From Candidatus Kaiserbacteria bacterium (GTDB lineage: Bacteria; Patescibacteriota; Minisyncoccia; Phycocordibacterales; UBA2100): 52,040 nt of DNA. Within the stretch, counting starts at the first letter, position 1. Each line of letters opens with the position of its first letter. Where the stretch lies: NCBI GenBank assembly GCA_021413775.1, contig JAIOPS010000043.1:1-52040 (forward strand). The letters run 5' to 3'. The notes beneath the pieces were generated by a model. The model ran no database searches, had not been told where the DNA came from, and was given only the letters and a program-made list of their open reading frames with translations. Shown one piece after another: positions 7,176 through 15,032 of this stretch. A program made the position numbers and the translations under genes.

Positions 7176-8360
7176 ATGCATACTCCTAGCTATCGTGTGC
7201 TACTTTCCGACTACCGAACTCCTGATATTTCCGGAGAAGTGCCGTTTCTATGTAAGCGCGCAGGCGCTCTTGTAGAAGTGTACTGCGCCAAAGATTCTTG
7301 GTTGCGAAAGAATTCCTACCATGACGCCTGGCATGAGGCAGACGTTTCTTCTCGTGAAGCCTATGTGGCGGGACTGGTGCGTCTGATACAACACACTGCG
7401 TACGATTGGATAGTCCTGACCGAAGACGAGGCGCTCCAGGCAGTCGTAGATTTAGTTGCAGACGAAACGATTGCTCGTCAGGTTCTTCCGCTTATAAACA
7501 CTGCAGATAGGGCATTTGTTGGCTCAAAGGCCGTGTTCTCTCGTATGGCAAAAGAACGCGGACTTTCAACACCGCGCTATGTGCTATACCGAGAGGGGAT
7601 GGAGCTGTCCACGCTTGCATACCCGCTTTTACTCAAGGTAGACCGTAGTTCGGGAGGTACGGGTGTGTTTGTGTGTGCTCATGAGCATGCGCTGAAGGAA
7701 GTGCTGGCCGAGCTTCCCGAGTACAAGAAGGTGAATGCCGTTCTGCAGGAGTATGTAACGGGAGAGACTATTGCTGTTGAAGCATTCTTCTACCAGGGGA
7801 CACTCATCACCTATGCGTGTTCGCGCGTGCTTGAAAACATGGGCTCGGAAGTTTCGGTCTCTTCAGCTCGCGTGTATGAGAACAATGAAGCGGTGGTAGC
7901 GCTTACAAGGAAAGCTGGCAAAGTATTTGGCATGCACGGATTCGGTAACATGACGTTTATACAGGACGCCATGAGCGGAGAGGTGTTTATTGTTGAAGCA
8001 GACTCGCGACCAAATGTTTGGTTTGCTGCCGTACGGCGTATTGGCGTAAATTTTTCGCAAGCGATTCGCCAGTTGCTCGCGGGTAACGCTACTCCACATC
8101 CGCAACAAGAAGGAGCCCATATACTGCGTCATTTCTATAGGGAGATGAATCGCTCGCTTGCTACTGGCGACCTTCTCACCGCAGTGAAGTGGATTGGAAA
8201 TGTTGAAGCTCGTTATTCGTACATACCTTGGTACGACTCAATGTTGTTTATGTACACACTTCAGCTCCTCGCCAAGACAAGGATAAAAGCATTCGGAGAC
8301 GCGCACCCGAGACTGCGCTCGTACAAGCAAAAAGTCGCGAGTCTGTTTGCTCCAAATTGA
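7176..8360 (+). CDS. ATP-grasp ligase
   Basis: 394 aa. An N-terminal Rossmann-like part of about 110 residues precedes the ATP-grasp core. It holds VGSKAVFSRMAKERGLSTPRY, the ATP-binding lysine in YPLLLKVDRSSGGTGVF (K154, then a Gly-rich loop), an EYVTGETIAVEAFF segment, and the metal-binding end VEADSRPNVWF (E274 to N280). Enzymes of this fold activate a carboxylate as acyl-phosphate and join it to an amine, hydroxyl or thiol. In RiPP pathways ATP-grasp ligases make macrolactams or esters or add amino acids. As the last gene of the operon it could take the role that an Asn-synthetase-like cyclase has in lasso clusters; this is inference. Attachment of an amino acid to a glycan is the main alternative. 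Confidence 0.75.
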   Translation: MHTPSYRVLLSDYRTPDISGEVPFLCKRAGALVEVYCAKDSWLRKNSYHDAWHEADVSSREAYVAGLVRLIQHTAYDWIVLTEDEALQAVVDLVADETIARQVLPLINTADRAFVGSKAVFSRMAKERGLSTPRYVLYREGMELSTLAYPLLLKVDRSSGGTGVFVCAHEHALKEVLAELPEYKKVNAVLQEYVTGETIAVEAFFYQGTLITYACSRVLENMGSEVSVSSARVYENNEAVVALTRKAGKVFGMHGFGNMTFIQDAMSGEVFIVEADSRPNVWFAAVRRIGVNFSQAIRQLLAGNATPHPQQEGAHILRHFYREMNRSLATGDLLTAVKWIGNVEARYSYIPWYDSMLFMYTLQLLAKTRIKAFGDAHPRLRSYKQKVASLFAPN

Positions 8361-8385
8361 AGGTTTCTGATTAGTTTTTGTACCC

Positions 8386-8404
8386 GGCGACCTAGACGGT
8401 CGTC
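8386..8404 (+). other. Hairpin after the ATP-grasp operon
   Basis: GGCGACC (8386-8392) can pair with GGTCGTC (8398-8404), including one G-T pair, around a TAGAC loop. There is no U-tract, so it may be a weak or factor-assisted terminator. It separates the accessory operon from the LamG gene. Confidence 0.35.
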
Positions 8405-8481
8405 GCGAGGATTCGGCGGTAAGGCATTTGTCCCCATTCGTGCGCGTGTCAAAAGTTCTTCTCATGCGATGATGCTGGTTA

Positions 8482-9459
8482 ATGCGAGCCCGCGTTGCCT
8501 CACTATCCACGTTGGTCGTGCTGCTTCTTTTCCCCTTTGCGGCTTCGGCGTCACTCACTGATGGTCTTGTCGGTTACTGGGCCTTCGACGAAAGTGCCGG
8601 CACGACCGCGGCGGATTCTTCTGTGACGGGCAACGACGGCACTCTTACCGGTACTGCTGATTGGGAGAGCGGCAAATTTAGCGATGCATTCAATTTCGAC
8701 GGGAGCAGCTATTTTAATGCCGACCGTACCGAAGAAGGAGATTTTTCGATATGCTCCTGGTTCAAGACTACCGGAGTCGGAGGCGGAGGAGCGCACTTCG
8801 AATTCATGGCGATAGCCGACTCGGAGGTTCCTGTTGTGAGCGACGGCGACTTCGGTTTCGGTATCGACAGCAGCGGTCGACTCGGCTACGGCGGTGGCGG
8901 TGGCGGTGGCCTTGATTTCGTGAATGTTCTTACTACGGGCGCTGTCAACGACGGCGTATGGCATCACGGATGTGTCACGAGGGACGAGTCGGACGGAAGC
9001 GCACGGCTCTACCTCGATGGTGTCCTCGCCGACAGTGACACGCTCGCGACGGGCGCTATGAATGCAAATCCGGTGTTGCGGCTCGGCGGATTTCAGGATA
9101 CGGGAGGCAACGGCAAGAATTTCACCGGTATGCTCGATGAGCTGCGCGTCTATAGCCGCGTACTTACTTCAGACGAAGTTACAGCGCTTTATCAATTCGA
9201 CCCCACGGCGAGTCAGTCATCGGGTGAGTCGACGAGCGTAGGCGGCACGTTCCTTTGGTGCTCGGGCCCGATGGCTCCCGGTTGGAATGTGGACCTGCCT
9301 GACGGCGGATGTTCCCAGGTCAACTCGTCCGCACTCGCATCGGTAGCACGTGCTCAATCATCGGCGACCACGAACCCCCTTGTCGAGCTGCAGCTGCGGC
9401 TCATCGCTCTTCTTCGCCAACAACTCGAGCTGCTTTTGCGTGCATCCGGAACTCAATAG
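8482..9459 (+). CDS. Secreted LamG/concanavalin-A-like domain protein
   Basis: 325 aa. A signal peptide (RARVASLSTLVVLLLFPFAASA) is followed by one LamG-like jelly-roll domain, about residues 28-240: LVGYWAFDESAGT, NDGTLTG, FNFDGSSYF, CSWFKT, GVWHHGCV, and LDELRVYSRVLTSDEVTALY at the end. Such domains bind glycans or adhere at the cell surface. The last ~30 residues are Leu/Gln-rich (LQLRLIALLRQQLELLLR), a tail style common in Parcubacteria exported proteins. It sits alone, with no clear -10 at leaderless distance. The ligand is unknown. Confidence 0.8.
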   Translation: MRARVASLSTLVVLLLFPFAASASLTDGLVGYWAFDESAGTTAADSSVTGNDGTLTGTADWESGKFSDAFNFDGSSYFNADRTEEGDFSICSWFKTTGVGGGGAHFEFMAIADSEVPVVSDGDFGFGIDSSGRLGYGGGGGGGLDFVNVLTTGAVNDGVWHHGCVTRDESDGSARLYLDGVLADSDTLATGAMNANPVLRLGGFQDTGGNGKNFTGMLDELRVYSRVLTSDEVTALYQFDPTASQSSGESTSVGGTFLWCSGPMAPGWNVDLPDGGCSQVNSSALASVARAQSSATTNPLVELQLRLIALLRQQLELLLRASGTQ

Positions 9460-9489
9460 TCATCCCGTGAGGATGCACATAAAGCGATG

Positions 9490-9495
9490 TAAGAT
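9490..9495 (+). promoter_or_regulatory. -10 promoter, leaderless, for 9503 gene
   Basis: TAAGAT directly preceded by TG, 7 nt before the ATG at 9503. Confidence 0.55.
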
Positions 9496-9502
9496 TATCG
9501 GT

Positions 9503-9667
9503 ATGGAAAAGTTCTCTATAGAAATTGAGACTGCCGCGGGCTGGATAACCTATCATCAAATTATGCGTCCAGGCGAGGACAAGGTGAGAGAAGTTTTCAA
9601 AGAACTGCAAGAAAAGAGTCCGGATGCAAATTTTAGAATAGTGAAATGGACAGGTGAGCCCCTCTGA
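9503..9667 (+). CDS. Small hypothetical protein (54 aa)
   Basis: 54 aa starting MEKFSIEIETAAGWITYHQI and ending FRIVKWTGEPL. It has a soluble beta-alpha-beta look (strand, Lys/Glu-rich helix around VREVFKELQEKS, strand). I do not recognise the family. The start is supported by a -10 hexamer 7 nt upstream, which fits the leaderless pattern of the window. It stands between the LamG gene and a small membrane protein, each with its own promoter. Confidence 0.55.
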   Translation: MEKFSIEIETAAGWITYHQIMRPGEDKVREVFKELQEKSPDANFRIVKWTGEPL

Positions 9668-9716
9668 AGTTATTTCCGGCTTAATTCGAAGGTCGTACCG
9701 AATCCCCAGCTTGTGA

Positions 9717-9722
9717 TTTAAT
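9717..9722 (+). promoter_or_regulatory. Extended -10 promoter, leaderless, for 9729 gene
   Basis: TG-A-TTTAAT ends 6 nt before the ATG at 9729. Confidence 0.5.
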
Positions 9723-9728
9723 ACTGCT

Positions 9729-10013
9729 ATGAGTGACGAAAGGATCGAGAAAATACAACAGGACATTGCCGAGATAAAAGAGCGAAACCTACGCGTCGAG
9801 GCGGAAAAAGCATGGGAGGGAAGCGTCTCTCGAATTGTGACGATTATGGCGATTACGTACATTGTTGCTTGTGTAGCTCTATATGTCATCGGCAACGACC
9901 ACCCGTTCAGAAACGGACTCATCCCCACGATAGGATTCTTTCTTTCGACTCAATCCATACCCTTTTTAAAGAATATCTGGGTCAATTCCCACATCTCCGG
10001 TCGCCGGAAATAA
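9729..10013 (+). CDS. Small coiled-coil/two-TM membrane protein
   Basis: 94 aa. Residues 1-30 form a charged amphipathic helix (DERIEKIQQDIAEIKERNLRVEAEKAWE), probably a short coiled coil. Two hydrophobic segments follow (about 36-54 and 62-80), with a basic C-terminus. This layout resembles small proteins I associate with Parcubacteria genomes, of unknown role. A leaderless promoter precedes it. It is 6 nt upstream of the next small membrane protein and is probably cotranscribed with it. Confidence 0.6.
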   Translation: MSDERIEKIQQDIAEIKERNLRVEAEKAWEGSVSRIVTIMAITYIVACVALYVIGNDHPFRNGLIPTIGFFLSTQSIPFLKNIWVNSHISGRRK

Positions 10014-10019
10014 TCCGAT

Positions 10020-10280
10020 ATGACATTGAAAAACTTCTACGAGAGAGAAGTGCATGTAGCCATGAATGCACAGCCGAGAAATTTTCGCATTATCAAATGG
10101 ATAACGATAGTCATTCTCGGGAGCGAGTTGTACGCGTGGAAAGGATTGGCCGTTGTCGGAACAGTCTTGCTCGCATGCGGCGCTTTAGGCGTATGCCTCC
10201 ATTTTTTCTTGCGATGGAAAACAGAAGCGTGGACGAAGTCTTGGGGACCGTATAAACGCATTCCACTAAACGACGAGTGA
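10020..10280 (+). CDS. Small two-TM membrane protein
   Basis: 86 aa. A soluble N-terminal stretch (NFYEREVHVAMNAQPRNF) leads to two hydrophobic helices (about 24-44 and 46-66) and a short charged tail (KTEAWTKSWGPYKRIPLNDE). No family is recognised. It lies 6 nt after the coiled-coil membrane protein, and its TGA stop overlaps the likely start of the following transporter-like gene, so the three genes look like one operon. Confidence 0.5.
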   Translation: MTLKNFYEREVHVAMNAQPRNFRIIKWITIVILGSELYAWKGLAVVGTVLLACGALGVCLHFFLRWKTEAWTKSWGPYKRIPLNDE

Positions 10281-10669
10281 TGCAGTTCCGGCGTCGTACC
10301 AAACATCTGCCAATGAATGCTCTCGTAAAAATGACGGCAATCGCGCTCATCTTTGTCGGTGAAGCGTTTTCTATTTCCGCGCAGTTGATGGCGTCAAAAA
10401 AAGCCGAACTCAGTTTCACTACGCAGGGAGGATTTCTTATCTGGATGCTCATTGCGGGAGCCGTCGGAGGAGTACTCCTGGTGGCCGGATACATCGTGGG
10501 GTATTCGAGATTTCAAAACATATGGATAGTGACCGCGATTTCAATCGGTTCGATAGTGATATTTGAGCCGATTCTTGCCGCGATTTTGTTTCGTCAGCTG
10601 CCCACGCTCGGCTCAGGCGTCGGACTGATATTGGGTATTTGCGCAATCATTGCCGCCGTTTTCTTCTAA
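10280..10669 (+). CDS. Four-TM small membrane protein, SMR/EamA-like
   Basis: 129 aa from the ATG at 10280, which overlaps the previous stop; an internal ATG at 10313 would give 118 aa and is also plausible. Four hydrophobic helices fill the protein. The third and fourth (IGSIVIFEPILAAILFRQL, then GVGLILGICAIIAAVFF) show the drug/metabolite-transporter pattern in which a Glu-Pro pair precedes the last helix. Proteins of this size act as dimers. The substrate is unknown. Another protein of this kind is encoded at 13450. Confidence 0.5.
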   Translation: MQFRRRTKHLPMNALVKMTAIALIFVGEAFSISAQLMASKKAELSFTTQGGFLIWMLIAGAVGGVLLVAGYIVGYSRFQNIWIVTAISIGSIVIFEPILAAILFRQLPTLGSGVGLILGICAIIAAVFF

Positions 10670-10679
10670 ATCGGCTTGG

Positions 10680-10685
10680 TAGAAT
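10680..10685 (+). promoter_or_regulatory. Extended -10 promoter, leaderless, for 10693 gene
   Basis: TG-G-TAGAAT ends 7 nt before the ATG at 10693, fixing that start over an upstream in-frame one inside the previous gene. Confidence 0.6.
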
Positions 10686-10692
10686 ACGACGT

Positions 10693-10998
10693 ATGGTTTT
10701 ACTGTGGGATTTTTACGAAATACGTTCGACGGGTGCTGCGCTGCACGGAGTGAAGCTACGGGGTCGTCTGCGGAAATTCACGATAGAGAATGACATCTCT
10801 TGTCTCATGGAAAACGCGTCCGATGAGGAAAACGTTGTCCGTTTTGCGGTGCCTGCTGAATCGGATGCGAGGGAGGTCATACGCTTCGTGCGGACGCTCA
10901 TATCCGATGTATCTGTTACCGAGTCGCTAAAAGACGTGCCGAACCCCGTTCTCTCAAAGCTCAACGTGAACAACATGGACCGTTACGAGATCTCGTAG
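10693..10998 (+). CDS. Small protein, possibly acylphosphatase-like fold
   Basis: 101 aa, soluble. The order of segments (IRSTGAALHGVKLRGRLRKF, a helix, VVRFAVPAES, then a helix REVIRFVRTL and VSVTES) recalls the beta-alpha-beta-beta-alpha-beta layout of acylphosphatases. However, the conserved G-x-VQGVGFR active-site loop is not intact and no catalytic Arg/Asn pair can be assigned, so activity is doubtful. The start is set by the leaderless promoter. Function unknown. Confidence 0.4.
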   Translation: MVLLWDFYEIRSTGAALHGVKLRGRLRKFTIENDISCLMENASDEENVVRFAVPAESDAREVIRFVRTLISDVSVTESLKDVPNPVLSKLNVNNMDRYEIS

Positions 10999-11012
10999 CG
11001 CTGCGCTCTGTT

Positions 11013-11708
11013 ATGGATAAAATAACGTGGTCATTTACTGACGAGGAGAAGGGGATCGTCCGGTCAATCGTAGCGAAAGGCGATGCGGCGGCGGCACGAT
11101 GCGACGATTTTGCGATTATTGATTTTGATAGTTACTTTAAACTTTTTAACGACCAAGAGTTATCGCTCATTCAGAAATTTTGTGCAATCAAACCCGAAGA
11201 GCTGGACTACGCGCTCCCATTTCTCGGTTATACAGACGCGCACATTGACCTGGTCTCTATACCCGAGCAGAGCTACATAAAAAATGGGAATTCTGTGCGT
11301 ATTTCTGCGCAGTACCTGCCGCGAGCTGTATACGATGCATATCAAATCCTTTGCGAAGCAATGGAGCGTGATATCGGCATTCACCCGCTTGTTTCTTTCG
11401 GTTACCGGTCGCCGGCGCGCCAAGTCCAGCTTTTCTTCGATATGTTGCTGAATTATCACGATTTCGACTTCTCTGCGACACTGCGTCGCGTCTGTTTTCC
11501 GGAATACAGCGAACACGTATGTTCTCAGCGCCAAGCTGTAGACTTTATTACGCGAGAGGGAGTCGACGTGGATTTTGACCGTACAAAGGAGTACGCCTGG
11601 CTTAAAGGAAATGCGCAGGAATATGGTTTTTTCGAGTCATATCCAAAAGATAACAATTTGAATATGATGTTCGAGCCGTGGCACTGGCACTTTGAGAAGC
11701 CGTCCTAG
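11013..11708 (+). CDS. D-alanyl-D-alanine carboxypeptidase-like protein (VanY/LAS family)
   Basis: 231 aa. The C-terminal 130 residues carry the zinc-peptidase signature of the LAS/VanY family: SFGYRSPARQVQLF, then YSEHVCSQRQAVDF (SxHxxxxAxD, with His and Asp as zinc ligands) and EPWHWHFE (catalytic/zinc His near the end). These enzymes remove the terminal D-Ala from peptidoglycan stem peptides. No signal peptide is evident, so it is either cytosolic and recycling-related or exported in another way. The N-terminal ~100 residues are family-unspecific. It lies 14 nt after the acylphosphatase-like gene. Confidence 0.75.
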   Translation: MDKITWSFTDEEKGIVRSIVAKGDAAAARCDDFAIIDFDSYFKLFNDQELSLIQKFCAIKPEELDYALPFLGYTDAHIDLVSIPEQSYIKNGNSVRISAQYLPRAVYDAYQILCEAMERDIGIHPLVSFGYRSPARQVQLFFDMLLNYHDFDFSATLRRVCFPEYSEHVCSQRQAVDFITREGVDVDFDRTKEYAWLKGNAQEYGFFESYPKDNNLNMMFEPWHWHFEKPS

Positions 11709-11747
11709 GCCGGCAGTCCGCTTCATCAGTGCTTTATTCCGACGTGG

Positions 11748-11753
11748 TAAAGT
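11748..11753 (+). promoter_or_regulatory. Extended -10 promoter, leaderless, for 11762 gene
   Basis: TG-G-TAAAGT ends 8 nt before the ATG at 11762 and overlaps upstream in-frame start candidates, deciding the start. Confidence 0.6.
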
Positions 11754-11761
11754 TTATGCAT

Positions 11762-12670
11762 ATGCAAAAAATCGTCCCGCATCTCTGGTTTGATACGCAG
11801 GCGAAGGAGGCCGCGGAGTTTTATGTCTCGATATTCGAAAATTCCAGAATTACGCACGATGCGGTTTTGCTCGATACACCGTCCGGCGATGCTGGGACGG
11901 TCGCTTTCGAGCTCTCGGGTTACTCATTCATGGCGATTAGCGCCGGTCCGTATTTCAAGCTGAATCCCGCCATTTCGTTCATGGTCAACTTCGACCCGTC
12001 ACACGATGAAAAAGCCGAAGAGCATCTCCGCGGGCACTGGGAGAAGCTTTCGGCGGGAGGTAAGGCACTCATGCCGCTGCAGGAATACCCCTTCAGCAAG
12101 CTCTATGGCTGGATTGAAGACAAGTACGGAGTGACCTGGCAGCTCATCCTTACCAAACCCGATGGGGAGGAGCGCCCGTTCATTATTCCGTCGCTCATGT
12201 TTACACAAGATGTGGACGGCAAGGCTGCTGAGGCGACAGAGCTGTACATAAAAACATTTAAAGACGCTAAGCGCGGGAATCTCGTGCACTATCCCGACGG
12301 CTCGGGTCCGGAGATGGAAGGGCACGTTATGTTTACGGACTTTCAGCTTGCGGGCCAGTGGTTTACTGCGATGGACGGCGGGCCCGCTCACGAGTTCCGC
12401 TTCAACGAAGCTATCTCACTCCTCGTAAAGTGCGATTCACAGGAAGAAATCGACTACTACTGGGAGAAGCTTTCCGCAGTACCCGAATCAGAGCAGTGCG
12501 GGTGGCTGAAGGATGCGTACGGTGTCTCGTGGCAAATCACTCCGAGCAGGATGGACGATATGATGCGCGAGGGCACTCCTGAGCAAATCAAACGTGTCAC
12601 CCAGGCTTTCCTGAAGATGAAAAAATTTGACCTTGCCGCTCTGGAGGCGGCATATAAGGCGGAAGCATAA
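11762..12670 (+). CDS. Tandem PhnB-like VOC protein
   Basis: 302 aa, two repeats of the PhnB-like '3-dmu-9_3-mt' vicinal-oxygen-chelate domain. Repeat 1 (about 1-140) has IVPHLWFDTQAKEAAEFY, then SFMAISAGPYFKLNPAISF and YGWIEDKYGVTWQL. Repeat 2 (about 150-280) has PSLMFTQDVDGKAAEATELY and CGWLKDAYGVSWQI. Single-domain members are widespread and mostly uncharacterised; the methyltransferase name is historical. The last 25 residues form a Lys/Ala-rich helix. It is probably a small-molecule-binding or lyase-type enzyme; no substrate can be assigned. Confidence 0.8.
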   Translation: MQKIVPHLWFDTQAKEAAEFYVSIFENSRITHDAVLLDTPSGDAGTVAFELSGYSFMAISAGPYFKLNPAISFMVNFDPSHDEKAEEHLRGHWEKLSAGGKALMPLQEYPFSKLYGWIEDKYGVTWQLILTKPDGEERPFIIPSLMFTQDVDGKAAEATELYIKTFKDAKRGNLVHYPDGSGPEMEGHVMFTDFQLAGQWFTAMDGGPAHEFRFNEAISLLVKCDSQEEIDYYWEKLSAVPESEQCGWLKDAYGVSWQITPSRMDDMMREGTPEQIKRVTQAFLKMKKFDLAALEAAYKAEA

Positions 12671-12722
12671 GTTGCGATGTATGCATGAGTAAAACGCGCG
12701 CACTCGGATTTGCCCATTTTTT

Positions 12723-13148
12723 ATGAAAATACTTTTCGTTTGCGAAGGAAATATCAACAGGAGTCAGATGGCCGGGACGCTATTCAAGTCCCTCGCGCCG
12801 CAAGCGGAAGTCGCTACTGCGGGTGTCTACGCCGACCATGCCGGCGAGATGCTCTCCACCGTATCCGGCGGCTCCATTGAGGAAATGAAAGAAATCGGCC
12901 TCGATATGTCTCAGAATGTTGTAGCGCAATTAACACCGGAGATGGTCATGGATGCGGACAAGGTTATTCTTGTCGGTCAGGTACCGCGAGGGCCGCTTCC
13001 TGCGTACCTTGAGAATTCGCCGAAACTCGAGACATGGGACGTCCCGGACCCCGGCTATGGACTCATCAGTATCAGAGGAGCGCGCGACATGATTGTCGAG
13101 CACGTACACACACTTAAGAGTCAATTTTCCGAACGCCATGACAATTGA
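12723..13148 (+). CDS. Low-molecular-weight phosphotyrosine phosphatase family protein
   Basis: 141 aa, a typical length. The N-terminal P-loop is ILFVCEGNINRSQMAG, a CX5R motif with the nucleophilic Cys and Arg. WDVPDPGYG supplies the general-acid Asp near the C-terminus. Family members dephosphorylate phosphotyrosine or reduce arsenate; the Asp-Pro pair and absence of the arsenate-reductase cysteines favour a phosphatase. Its stop overlaps the start of the SemiSWEET gene by 11 nt, suggesting coupling. Confidence 0.85.
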   Translation: MKILFVCEGNINRSQMAGTLFKSLAPQAEVATAGVYADHAGEMLSTVSGGSIEEMKEIGLDMSQNVVAQLTPEMVMDADKVILVGQVPRGPLPAYLENSPKLETWDVPDPGYGLISIRGARDMIVEHVHTLKSQFSERHDN

Positions 13149-13401
13149 CGCTTCATTTCTTGTCGGCACTGCCGCAACGCTGGTGGGGACGGTACTTATG
13201 TTGCCGCAGGTCTACAAATCGCTCAAGACAAAGCAGGTCGACGATGTGTCGTGGATGATGCTGATCTTGTACGTACTCAATTGCGCACTCTGGCTTTCGT
13301 ATGGTCTTTTGATTGACGCTCTGCCACTCGTCATCACAAATGCAATTGCCCTATGTATTGGCGTCGCGCAGTCGGTATTGAAATATGTCTTCTCAAAATA
13401 A
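13138..13401 (+). CDS. SemiSWEET sugar transporter (PQ-loop family)
   Basis: 87 aa, the normal SemiSWEET size. Three hydrophobic helices are visible. The first contains the PQ motif in GTVLMLPQVYKSLKTKQVDD, and the third contains an Asn/Ala-rich face (LVITNAIALCIGVAQSVLKY). SemiSWEETs dimerise to form a facilitative sugar pore. The ATG at 13138 was chosen because it begins the first helix; it overlaps the phosphatase gene. It may supply sugars to this reduced-metabolism cell; the particular sugar is not predictable. Confidence 0.85.
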   Translation: MTIDASFLVGTAATLVGTVLMLPQVYKSLKTKQVDDVSWMMLILYVLNCALWLSYGLLIDALPLVITNAIALCIGVAQSVLKYVFSK

Positions 13402-13435
13402 TTTCGAGGCCGCACGGCACACTCCGCATCCGGGT

Positions 13436-13441
13436 TACACT
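13436..13441 (+). promoter_or_regulatory. -10 promoter, leaderless, for 13450 gene
   Basis: TACACT ends 8 nt before the ATG at 13450. Confidence 0.5.
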
Positions 13442-13449
13442 AATCATAT

Positions 13450-13767
13450 ATGAACAAGCTGCTCCTCCTTTCCTCCTGTTTTATTGCTGTCGTCGCCGAT
13501 ATGCTTTTCGTCTGGTGGGCAAAGAGAGAAAGTCATCCGCTCTCTGCCGTCATAATCGGAATGATTCTGCTGAACGTTGCGACACTTGTATGGATGTACA
13601 CCATGCGAAAGGGTATCGAATCCGCAACCGCGATTACGTTTTACGCATTGTTTACGGTTGCGGGCTGTTCGTACCTGGGGTTCATAATTTTTCACGAGCC
13701 TTTGTCACTCGTTAACTCCGTAGGACTTCTTCTCGCCGTCATTGCGCTTATCCTTATCAGTCTTTAG
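13450..13767 (+). CDS. SMR/EamA-like four-TM transporter
   Basis: 105 aa with four hydrophobic helices and short loops, the size of an EmrE-type protein. Helix 1 contains ADMLFVWWAKR, where a charged or polar residue sits in the membrane. The C-terminal part FHEPLSLVNSVGLLLAVIALILISL has the Glu-Pro then hydrophobic-helix pattern of the drug/metabolite superfamily. It is likely to act as a dimer. It resembles the gene at 10280 in layout. The msrA-like gene follows 15 nt downstream. Confidence 0.6.
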   Translation: MNKLLLLSSCFIAVVADMLFVWWAKRESHPLSAVIIGMILLNVATLVWMYTMRKGIESATAITFYALFTVAGCSYLGFIIFHEPLSLVNSVGLLLAVIALILISL

Positions 13768-13782
13768 ACGGAACCTTTCATC

Positions 13783-14022
13783 ATGACTAAGAAAATCGTT
13801 CTGGGCGGGGGATGCTTCTGGGGCCTGCAGGATTTGATACGTTCTCAGCCCGGCGTCGTCCATACGCGTGTCGGCTACGCGGGCGGGAGCGAAAAGAATC
13901 CGACGTACGAGAATCATACGGGCCATGCGGAAGCGGTTGAAATCGAATACGACACCGACAAGACGTCGTTGAAAAATATTCTCGATTTCTTTTTTCAGAT
14001 TCACAATCCTACGACGCTGCAT
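13783..14022 (+). pseudogene. msrA: Truncated methionine sulfoxide reductase A (N-terminal half)
   Basis: 80 codons encode the N-terminal half of MsrA. The catalytic Cys motif GGGCFWG is followed by [29 protein letters not shown] and [11 protein letters not shown]. MsrA reduces methionine-S-sulfoxide and is normally about 150-180 aa. Here the homology stops exactly after the PTTL motif, and the frame runs without a stop into the next gene, beginning with a Met and a signal-anchor at 14023. About 80-100 residues, including the usual resolving region, are missing. A deletion fusing the two genes, or an assembly chimera, are the explanations. An active enzyme is unlikely. Confidence 0.75.
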
Positions 14023-15030
14023 ATGAAAAAAACCTACCTTTCGATTCTCGTTGTTCTCGCGGTGCTCCTCGCCGGAGCATATTGGTACATGGGGGAGGTA
14101 CCCGGCGGTGAACACGGTACGCAGCAGATGAATGCGGCTGTCTTGCCGCTCTATACGGGCGCTACATGGGGAACGGCGGCGTCTACGACGAGTGCTGACT
14201 ACGGGGAAATCGTACAGCTGCAGTCGCAGCCGTTTACCGATGTCACAGACATCGCAGCAATTTCCAGCCCGTTTACGAAATACTATGAGGACAAGCTCAC
14301 AAGCGACGGCTGGGTCCGGGATATGAGCCGCGAAGCGGGCGGGCCGGGAGCCGAAGTCTCCGTGTACACGAAAGGGGATCAGTTCATCGTGGTCGCTTTC
14401 CGCTCCGTTTTCAAAGTGACTCATCCGGATGCTCCGTCGGAGTGCCCGTGCGACGTGACCTTCACGCTCTCAAGCGGTACGCAGGTTGGTCCCACGCAGG
14501 CTGAAATACAGGCCACCCACGTGTACCACGATACTGCGCTCGGATTTTCTCTTACGCTTCCGACAGCTATCGCATCCAGTTCGAGCGATTCTGAGTACAG
14601 TGTCGACACTTCGTACAAGTATACGGCGCAAGGCCCGGGTAAGGCCATTTCCGGCGTAAAATTCACCATTCCCAAATCGACCGCAGCGGGAACGAATCTC
14701 AGCAGCGACAGCTACATCAGTGTGGAATATCTGCCGGGTCCTACCTGTGATGCCGCGCCGTTTATGTCCGACCCGTCCTCAAAGTCGAGTACGGTGCGTG
14801 AAGGTGTGCTGTCGTATTCCGTAGCGTCGTCCACCGATGCGGCGGTGGGGAATCGCTATGAGGAAACGGTGTACGCGCGATCGGATTCAAATCCGTGCAT
14901 AGCGGTACGGTACTTCATCCACTACGGCGCAATTCAAAACTACCCGGAGGGACAGGTCAGAGAGTTCGACAAGGCGGCGTTGCTGGAGGAGTTCGACCAA
15001 ATCCGGAGAACGCTCGCGCTCAAGAAATAA
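14023..15030 (+). CDS. Exported protein of unknown function, Parcubacteria style
   Basis: 335 aa counted from the ATG at 14023. A signal-anchor ([20 protein letters not shown]) is followed by a soluble extracytoplasmic region with two parts: about 25-160 (ending near [12 protein letters not shown]), and about 165-335 starting [15 protein letters not shown] and containing [13 protein letters not shown] recall similar exported proteins from Parcubacteria without assigned function. The open frame extends upstream through the msrA fragment without a stop, so a fusion protein of 415 aa is formally possible. The gene 2 nt downstream is probably cotranscribed. Confidence 0.65.
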   Translation: MKKTYLSILVVLAVLLAGAYWYMGEVPGGEHGTQQMNAAVLPLYTGATWGTAASTTSADYGEIVQLQSQPFTDVTDIAAISSPFTKYYEDKLTSDGWVRDMSREAGGPGAEVSVYTKGDQFIVVAFRSVFKVTHPDAPSECPCDVTFTLSSGTQVGPTQAEIQATHVYHDTALGFSLTLPTAIASSSSDSEYSVDTSYKYTAQGPGKAISGVKFTIPKSTAAGTNLSSDSYISVEYLPGPTCDAAPFMSDPSSKSSTVREGVLSYSVASSTDAAVGNRYEETVYARSDSNPCIAVRYFIHYGAIQNYPEGQVREFDKAALLEEFDQIRRTLALKK

Positions 15031-15032
15031 GT

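Noticed and set aside
1473..8360. Classical lasso-peptide cluster
   Set aside because: No B2 transglutaminase-like protease and no Asn-synthetase-like cyclase are present; only RRE, kinase and nucleotidyltransferase parts match.
13783..15030. A genuine MsrA-exported fusion enzyme
   Set aside because: The MsrA part lacks its C-terminal half, and a signal-anchor in mid-protein would be non-functional; deletion or assembly error is more likely.
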